From positions 1 through 64,000 of the forward strand of contig JAEYTY010000019.1 in assembly GCA_023433775.1 (NCBI GenBank): a DNA stretch of 64,000 nt, written 5' to 3'. The position numbers were made by a program, and so were the translations under genes. Each line of letters starts with the position of its first letter. The stretch's first letter is position 1. The notes under the pieces are model-generated. The model was not told the DNA's origin. It searched no databases and saw nothing but the letters and a program-made list of their open reading frames with translations. The DNA comes from Pseudomonadota bacterium. GTDB lineage: Bacteria; Pseudomonadota; Alphaproteobacteria; Rhizobiales; Devosiaceae. Shown here piece by piece: positions 59,027 to 64,000 of this stretch.

Positions 59027-61518
59027 AATGCCCCCGAACTGGCGAGCAGCACCATGATCACCCATGCCGGAATCTGGGCCAAAGCGGCATAATCCGTCCA
59101 AAGCGCAGTGACCCGCATATCGGTCGCCCGGATCGCCGAAACATAGCCACCGCGCCAGCGCAACCACGCATGAAGCGCCAGCAACATCGAGACACCGCTA
59201 TGGATAGCGCAGTAGGTGAGCAGAGCGAACCGCAGCGCGAGGTTGGCATGGCTGGTGGGGTCAGGCGTGAGCGCCAGACCCGCGATAAGTGCCAGCGTCG
59301 TGATAGCGCCCAGAGACACAGACGCCAGCAACAACGGCCCCGGAGAACGCCCATCCGCGTTGACGCGACCGGCCCAACGCGTTGTGGCTGCAGCAATAAA
59401 GACGGTGAGCACCGCGAGGGCCGGAAGCCAGTTAACCGGCGGCGCAGGCTCCGTCCAACCCGGCGCAATAATAGCGAGATAAAGCGCGCCAAAGAGCAGG
59501 GAAGCATAAAGCGCTGCATCCACTGAGACGCCCGCAATCGAGGCCCAATAGGTCACATTGTCCTTGACCTCGCCATCGACCGGCACGCTCTTGCCCATAC
59601 CGATATCAATCGGGCCCATGTCGCGGCGCGCCCCAAGCGGCTTGCTCCACAAGAAGAACTGAAAGACCACCACCGCTGCGGCGATGGGGACGATCCAATA
59701 GATTTTGAACAGCAGGCCGAGGAAGAAACCCCCGGTCGCCAGCGCCGTCCACAACGGCAAAAAACTACGCTGCGGCAGTATGATGACCTGATCGGGCTCC
59801 CCGGTCATCATGTCCACGCCCAGCGTTTCCTGGCGGTCCGCGCGCGCGAAGGCAAGGTAACCCATGCCGGAAGCGAGCTCTGGCCCAAGCGCATCAACAT
59901 CGAGATTGTCGGCGCGTCGCGAGATTTCCGGGATGGCTGCAAAATTGTACGACGGCGGCGGGGTAGGGGTGGCCCACTCCAGCGTCCGTGCCTTCCATGG
60001 ATTGCGCGCCCCGCGCCGTCCAAAGCGGAATTGCATGACGATGTCGATCAACACCAGCGCGAAACCCATGGTCATCAGGAACCCGCCAATGGACGACAGC
60101 AGGTTGAGCCAGTCCCATCCCCAGTTCGACGGATAAGTCGAGATGCGGCGCGGCATCCCCATGAGCCCCGTCAGGTGCATCAGGAAGAAGGTGAGGTTGA
60201 ATCCGATGATGATGAGCCAGAATGCCGGTACCGAAAGGCTGTAAAGGCTGGTGCGCCCGGTAAAATGCGGCAGCCAGTAATAGAGCGCTGCCAGCATCGG
60301 GAAAACGAAGCCTCCCACCAGCACATAATGCAGGTGCGCCACCACGAAATAGGTGTCATGCGCCTGGGTGTTGAACGGCACCATTGCCAGCATGACGCCG
60401 GTAAGCCCTCCACAGACAAAGACGATAAAGAACCCTATGACATAGAGCATGGGGATATCGAATTTCGGCCGCCCGGAAGCCAGAGTGCCGATCCAGGCAA
60501 AGATTTGCACGGCCGTCGGAATGGCCACCAGCGCACTCGCGGCCGAGAAAAACGCCAGCGCCAGATGCGGAATTCCTACCGTGAACATGTGGTGCACCCA
60601 GAGCCCGAAGCTGAGAAATGCCATGGTCACAATGGCAACAATAATGGCGCGATAGCCCACCAGCGGATGCCGGGCGAAGGTGGGAATAATGGTCGACAAT
60701 ACCCCAGCCGCCGGCAGGAAGATGATGTAGACCTCCGGGTGTCCAAACAGCCAGAACAGGTGCTGCCATAGCAACGGATCGCCGCCGCGCGTGGGGTCAA
60801 AGAACGGCAGGTCGAAGGCGCGTTCCATCTCAAGCAGGATGGAGCCGAGGATCAGGGGCGGAAACCCGATCAGCATCATGCCCGCCGTCACCAGCATGTA
60901 CCAGCCAAAGATCGGCATACGCGTCAGCGACATGCCCGGCGCGCGCATTTTGAGAATGGTGACTGTGATTTCCACGGCGGCGGTTACTGCGGAAATCTCG
61001 ACAAAGGTTATGCCCAGCAGCCAGACATCGGCATTGATCCCCGGCGTATAGGTGCCGGACGACAGCGGCGTATACATGAACCAGCCCGCATTGGGGGCGT
61101 AGCCGGCGACCATGGCCACGATAAGGATCGTTCCGCCAAAGAGATAACACCAGAATCCATAGGCCGTCATGCGGGGGAAGGCCAGGTCTCGCGCGCCAAG
61201 CAGCTTTGGCAGCATATAGATCGCCAGCCCCTCAAACATGGGAATGGCGAACAGGAACATCATCACCGTGCCATGCATGGTGAAAATCTGATTGTAGAGA
61301 TCAGGGCCGACAAAGGCACTGTTCGGCGTGGCCAATTGGGCGCGGATCAGCATGGCGAGCACGCCGCCAATGGTGAAAAAAATCAGCGCCAGCACCATGA
61401 AGCGCTTGCCCAGGATAGTGTGGTTCACCGACGACAGGCGCCCCCAGCCGGGCGGCGTCGCCCAGATGCCATCAAGCGCCTTGTGCAGTTCCACGGGTGA
61501 CTGCTTTTGTTCTGTCAT
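59023..61518 (-). CDS. ctaD: Cytochrome c oxidase, fused subunits I and III
   Basis: An 831-residue haem-copper oxidase. Residues 1-560 are subunit I: haem a ligand in TMHGTVMMFLFAIPMFEGLA (His), the CuB His and cross-linked Tyr in WLFGHPEVYIIFLP, HHMFTVG, and the haem ligands in HDTYFVVAHLHYVLVGG. Residues about 590-831 are a subunit III-like domain with further helices. This I-III fusion is common in caa3-like oxidases of Hyphomicrobiales. The start overlaps coxB (ATGA), and the stop overlaps a small membrane gene. Electron entry is via the CuA subunit II. Confidence 0.95.
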   Translation of the reverse strand: MTEQKQSPVELHKALDGIWATPPGWGRLSSVNHTILGKRFMVLALIFFTIGGVLAMLIRAQLATPNSAFVGPDLYNQIFTMHGTVMMFLFAIPMFEGLAIYMLPKLLGARDLAFPRMTAYGFWCYLFGGTILIVAMVAGYAPNAGWFMYTPLSSGTYTPGINADVWLLGITFVEISAVTAAVEITVTILKMRAPGMSLTRMPIFGWYMLVTAGMMLIGFPPLILGSILLEMERAFDLPFFDPTRGGDPLLWQHLFWLFGHPEVYIIFLPAAGVLSTIIPTFARHPLVGYRAIIVAIVTMAFLSFGLWVHHMFTVGIPHLALAFFSAASALVAIPTAVQIFAWIGTLASGRPKFDIPMLYVIGFFIVFVCGGLTGVMLAMVPFNTQAHDTYFVVAHLHYVLVGGFVFPMLAALYYWLPHFTGRTSLYSLSVPAFWLIIIGFNLTFFLMHLTGLMGMPRRISTYPSNWGWDWLNLLSSIGGFLMTMGFALVLIDIVMQFRFGRRGARNPWKARTLEWATPTPPPSYNFAAIPEISRRADNLDVDALGPELASGMGYLAFARADRQETLGVDMMTGEPDQVIILPQRSFLPLWTALATGGFFLGLLFKIYWIVPIAAAVVVFQFFLWSKPLGARRDMGPIDIGMGKSVPVDGEVKDNVTYWASIAGVSVDAALYASLLFGALYLAIIAPGWTEPAPPVNWLPALAVLTVFIAAATTRWAGRVNADGRSPGPLLLASVSLGAITTLALIAGLALTPDPTSHANLALRFALLTYCAIHSGVSMLLALHAWLRWRGGYVSAIRATDMRVTALWTDYAALAQIPAWVIMVLLASSGAL

Positions 61519-62270
61519 GGGACTTCACCCAGCGCTGCGGCGTAGTTTTCGATCGCATGGGCCTCCACTACAAAGCTCATGGTTTCGTGGCCCTCGCCGC
61601 AATATTCGGCGCAAATTCCGCGATAGATGCCGGGCTCGTTGGCTTGCAGGCGGATGATATTCGTATGTCCCGGAATGGCGTCCATTTTCCCGCCCAGCCG
61701 AGGGATCCAAAACCCGTGGATGACATCGAGTGAAGAGATGACGATATCCACCGGCTGGCCTGCAGGAATATGGAGAACGTCGCTGTCTGCCGCGCCCCCG
61801 CTGTCGGGATACCGAAAGGTCCATTGCCACTGGCTGGCCTGCGCCTCGATGCGCAGAGGTGCCATACCATCGCTCCGGGGCAACAACTGCTCGCCCAGCG
61901 CCAGGGCCGCGATGACTAGTGCAATAAGAATGGGGATCGGCATGATCAGGCCGCCGCCAATAATCCAGTGCATCGGTTTGACCGAGGCAATGAGGGCAGG
62001 GCGCCAGAAACTGACTGCAAGCAGGCCGAGAACCAGCGTGAACAGCACCACGCTGCCCCAGAACATCACCCACCAGAGCAGGGCGATATTGGCCGCAGCC
62101 GGGCCAGCCGGATCAAGCGTCGATAGCGGCGTGTTGCAACCAGACAGCACGAGCGGCGTTGCTGCCAAAGCAGCAAATTTGACAAACCGGGGGCCAGGAT
62201 GGCGAAGACGGACACTGAAGAGCAGGAAATCGAGCAGGAGGAATCGCCGCCAGAAGCCGATAGTAGCCAC
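61515..62270 (-). CDS. coxB: Cytochrome c oxidase subunit II
   Basis: Carries the CuA centre that takes electrons from cytochrome c. The CuA ligands are in CAEYCGEGHETM with an upstream VIHGFWIP His. A lipoprotein signal (LAATPLVLSGCN) and two membrane helices precede the copper domain. No cytochrome c domain is fused. The start is uncertain: I use GTG at 62270; TTG at 62168 would give a too short signal peptide, and the open frame extends far upstream, antisense to the DUF2231 gene. The stop overlaps the ctaD start (ATGA). Confidence 0.88.
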   Translation of the reverse strand: MATIGFWRRFLLLDFLLFSVRLRHPGPRFVKFAALAATPLVLSGCNTPLSTLDPAGPAAANIALLWWVMFWGSVVLFTLVLGLLAVSFWRPALIASVKPMHWIIGGGLIMPIPILIALVIAALALGEQLLPRSDGMAPLRIEAQASQWQWTFRYPDSGGAADSDVLHIPAGQPVDIVISSLDVIHGFWIPRLGGKMDAIPGHTNIIRLQANEPGIYRGICAEYCGEGHETMSFVVEAHAIENYAAALGEVP

Positions 62271-62750
62271 CCCAATCCAGCCATTCGCGCCGTCGCCGAC
62301 CAGGACATCGGCTCCGCAATCGCGGTCGCTGGTCATCCCATACACGCCATGCTGGTGCATTTTCCCATTGCGCTCGTTATCTGCGCGCTTGGCGTCGATA
62401 TGCTCTATTGGTTCAGCGCCGATCCGTTTTGGGTACGTGTTGGTCTCTGGGCCACGGGCTTTGCCTTCGCCTTCGGGGTGCTCGCCGCCGTCGTTGGTAC
62501 ACTCGAACTGCTGGCCGTTCCAGGCATCCGCGTCCGCGTTGCCAGCTGGAACCATGCCATTGCCGCCATGACGCTTGTTGCCGTTGCCGGAGCCAATTTC
62601 GGTCTGCGCCTCCACGTGCCGGACGCGGTCTTGCCACATGGGTTGCTGCTGTCCGTACTTGCCGCAGTGCTGACCGCTCTGGCCGGATGGCATGGAGGAA
62701 AGCTGGTGTTCGATCATGGGGTAGGCCTCATCATCTCGACCAAGCAATAA
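62199..62750 (+). CDS. DUF2231 domain membrane protein
   Basis: A 183-residue protein with four helices in the DUF2231 domain (about 45-170), beginning with VAGHPIHAMLVHFPIALVI, which contains conserved His residues. The N-terminal 40 residues are an acidic, unstructured extension. Members of the family occur with haem-copper oxidases and sometimes bind haem. It is on the opposite strand to coxB and CopD, and overlaps both neighbours (the coxB start region, if the GTG is used, and the CopD end by 20 bases). Function not known. Confidence 0.87.
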   Translation: MAKTDTEEQEIEQEESPPEADSSHPNPAIRAVADQDIGSAIAVAGHPIHAMLVHFPIALVICALGVDMLYWFSADPFWVRVGLWATGFAFAFGVLAAVVGTLELLAVPGIRVRVASWNHAIAAMTLVAVAGANFGLRLHVPDAVLPHGLLLSVLAAVLTALAGWHGGKLVFDHGVGLIISTKQ

Positions 62751-63231
62751 GGTCGTCCAGCGCCTCGCCGAGGGCGCCGGGCGCAAAAAATGCCTCGAAC
62801 TGGCTGGGCGTTGTCCATAAAGGCTTGCCAAGAACCGTCACAAGAATTGCCGTGACGACGCACAAAGTAAGCGTGCTGACAATTACCAGGCGCCAGGCCG
62901 GGTAGCTTCGACCGGGCTCGAACAGGTGCAGGATTTTGAGCCCGCTGGTGACGTGGATGATCACCATGACCCCGACCAGACCCAGCTTGACCGCGAACCA
63001 CGGCTCGAATGTCGCCTCGACAAAGATCAGCGCGATGCCCGAGCCCACCGCCACGAATGCTGCCGGCGATGTCAGTGCCACGTAGAAAAACCGGGTAAAG
63101 TTATGCAGCCGATAAAGAGCATGGCCGCTTAGCTTCTTTCGCTGTCGATAGAGAAAGGGCAGGCAGATCAGGCCCGCCGACCACAGCGCGATGGCCACGA
63201 TGTGAACGAATTTGAGCAGGATCGCGGTCAT
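62731..63231 (-). CDS. CopD-like integral membrane protein
   Basis: A 166-residue protein with four helices. It starts MTAILLKFVHIVAIALWSAGL, with a His in the first helix, and has YRLHNFTRFFYVALTSPAAF and IIHVTSGLKILHLF. The pattern is that of CopD/HemJ-like haem- or copper-binding membrane proteins that accompany oxidase assembly genes. The ATG at 63231 overlaps the ctaG stop (ATGA), fixing the start. The stop overlaps the end of the DUF2231 gene on the other strand by 20 bases. Confidence 0.85.
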   Translation of the reverse strand: MTAILLKFVHIVAIALWSAGLICLPFLYRQRKKLSGHALYRLHNFTRFFYVALTSPAAFVAVGSGIALIFVEATFEPWFAVKLGLVGVMVIIHVTSGLKILHLFEPGRSYPAWRLVIVSTLTLCVVTAILVTVLGKPLWTTPSQFEAFFAPGALGEALDDLIAWSR

Positions 63232-63968
63232 GCGCGCTGTTCCGGCATTTCGCGCAACAGCGCAAGCAGGCGCCAGAGGCCCACAGCAATATAGGGCACA
63301 CTGGCGGGCACCCACATGATCAGTCCGGCCAATTGCTGATCGGCCAGCGGATCAAGTCCAAATGCCGTCGTTGTCGTGAAATGCGGCAGGTAGAGCGGCC
63401 GGCTCGCAAAGACCAGCAATGCCCCCAAAAGACCCATCTGCACGGTGAGGAACAGCAAGGCTGCGATGGCTCGGCCGGGGGTGGAAACTATGATGGCAAG
63501 CCACAACAAGACTGCGGTGCCAAGCAGGCTGATCTGCATCAGCCAATAGATGGCGGTGTTTTCCAGAGCCGCATTATAGGCGTCCGGCGCGTGCCATATC
63601 CAGAATGCGGCCGTGTGCAGCAGCACCAGCGGCGACAACAGTTGGGCGGCAAAGCGCCCCCGAACATGTGACACCAAAGCCCATGCCAGCAAGGGTGCCG
63701 CAACCGCCACGAGCAGGACGTGATGCGCCACGCGTGCCGAGAACAGCGCCACGGTCAACGCGCAAAGTGGACTTATAAAAATGACGCCAAGCACAGAGAC
63801 TGATGCGGCAAAGCGCATTTGCTCATCGCGGCTTGGTCGCAACATGGCGAACAGCCCAACAGCGATGACAAGGGCTGCAATCAGCCACGGGTCTAGATTC
63901 CACCGCCCCCAGACATCATCCGGGAGCGGTGCAGGGCCGCAATAGCTTAAGGCAAGTGACGCTGGCAT
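63228..63968 (-). CDS. ctaG: Cytochrome c oxidase assembly protein CtaG (caa3 type)
   Basis: A 246-residue membrane protein of the caa3_CtaG family, with about seven helices. It is distinct from the copper chaperone Cox11, which is also called CtaG. Recognisable parts are VAHHVLLVAVAAPLLAW, WIWHAPDAYNAALEN and HFTTTTAFGLDPLADQQLAG. It is needed for formation of active caa3 oxidase. It is the first gene of the cluster ctaG-CopD-coxB-ctaD-small protein and has AGGA before its ATG. The last 32 bases of the window, upstream of it, show no further gene. Confidence 0.9.
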   Translation of the reverse strand: MPASLALSYCGPAPLPDDVWGRWNLDPWLIAALVIAVGLFAMLRPSRDEQMRFAASVSVLGVIFISPLCALTVALFSARVAHHVLLVAVAAPLLAWALVSHVRGRFAAQLLSPLVLLHTAAFWIWHAPDAYNAALENTAIYWLMQISLLGTAVLLWLAIIVSTPGRAIAALLFLTVQMGLLGALLVFASRPLYLPHFTTTTAFGLDPLADQQLAGLIMWVPASVPYIAVGLWRLLALLREMPEQRA

Positions 63969-64000
63969 AATTGTCCTGACGCTGGACCTGGACTAGTTGC

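Noticed and set aside
62271..62831. N-terminal extension of the coxB frame to 62831.
   Set aside because: It is antisense to the DUF2231 gene, lacks hydrophobic or domain features, and the lipoprotein signal lies far downstream.

Overview
The window is a 64 kb chromosomal stretch from a GC-rich alphaproteobacterium, most likely of the order Hyphomicrobiales (a Devosia-like organism is my inference). The pointers are a class II DAHP synthase, a 1558-residue NAD-dependent glutamate dehydrogenase, an HWE-family histidine kinase with a stand-alone receiver, DUF2865 and DUF6894 proteins, an orphan-type GluRS and a caa3-like oxidase cluster. I saw no rRNA, tRNA, CRISPR array, transposase, integrase or prophage. 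Genes are densely packed, with many ATGA/GTGA/TGATG overlaps and several convergent genes that overlap at their 3' ends.

Layout. 0-8 kb: hybrid-type sensor kinase, Lrp regulator with a perfect palindromic operator and a glyoxalase-fold partner, moaA, an L,D-transpeptidase, rpiA, a DUF2059 protein, glutathione reductase, then a small lower-GC island of short unknown genes. 8-16 kb: aroG (class II), PAS-HWE kinase with a convergent receiver, nadE-gltX, DUF2865 protein. 16-28 kb: FAH-family hydrolase, cytochrome c', cysS preceded by a tiny cysteine-rich leader ORF, a VOC-GFA-GFA detoxification cluster, cimA, a membrane-anchored LysM protein that appears to use a CTG start, ArsR regulator plus Atm1-like exporter, MAPEG protein and divergent LysR. 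28-38 kb: Phd-Doc toxin-antitoxin pair, cytochrome P450, alpha/beta hydrolase, isoprenylcysteine-methyltransferase-like protein, and a padR-adaptor-RND efflux operon.

37-48 kb, almost all on the minus strand: nadC-cysQ, a short-chain dehydrogenase, an AGE-family sugar isomerase, fbp and the giant glutamate dehydrogenase, with copies of an intergenic REP-like palindrome. 47-54 kb: a 31-residue membrane peptide, a long structured intergenic element, a DUF6894 protein, a flavin reductase / Fe-S-type regulator / group III truncated haemoglobin module, and a GH51 arabinofuranosidase with an ArsR-like regulator that share the operator CTGAT-N4-ATCAG. 54-64 kb: NADP-malic enzyme, Ldh-family dehydrogenase, orphan cysA, and a terminal oxidase cluster (ctaG, CopD-like protein, coxB, ctaD I-III fusion, small coupled membrane protein, divergent DUF2231 protein).

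The most interesting items are the polycysteine leader in front of cysS with mutually exclusive hairpins, the mosaic composition of cysS itself, the CTG-initiated LysM protein, the shared operator of the arabinofuranosidase regulon, and the short coding or structured elements that ordinary ORF calling misses (7489-7647, 47722-47817, 47863-47981).
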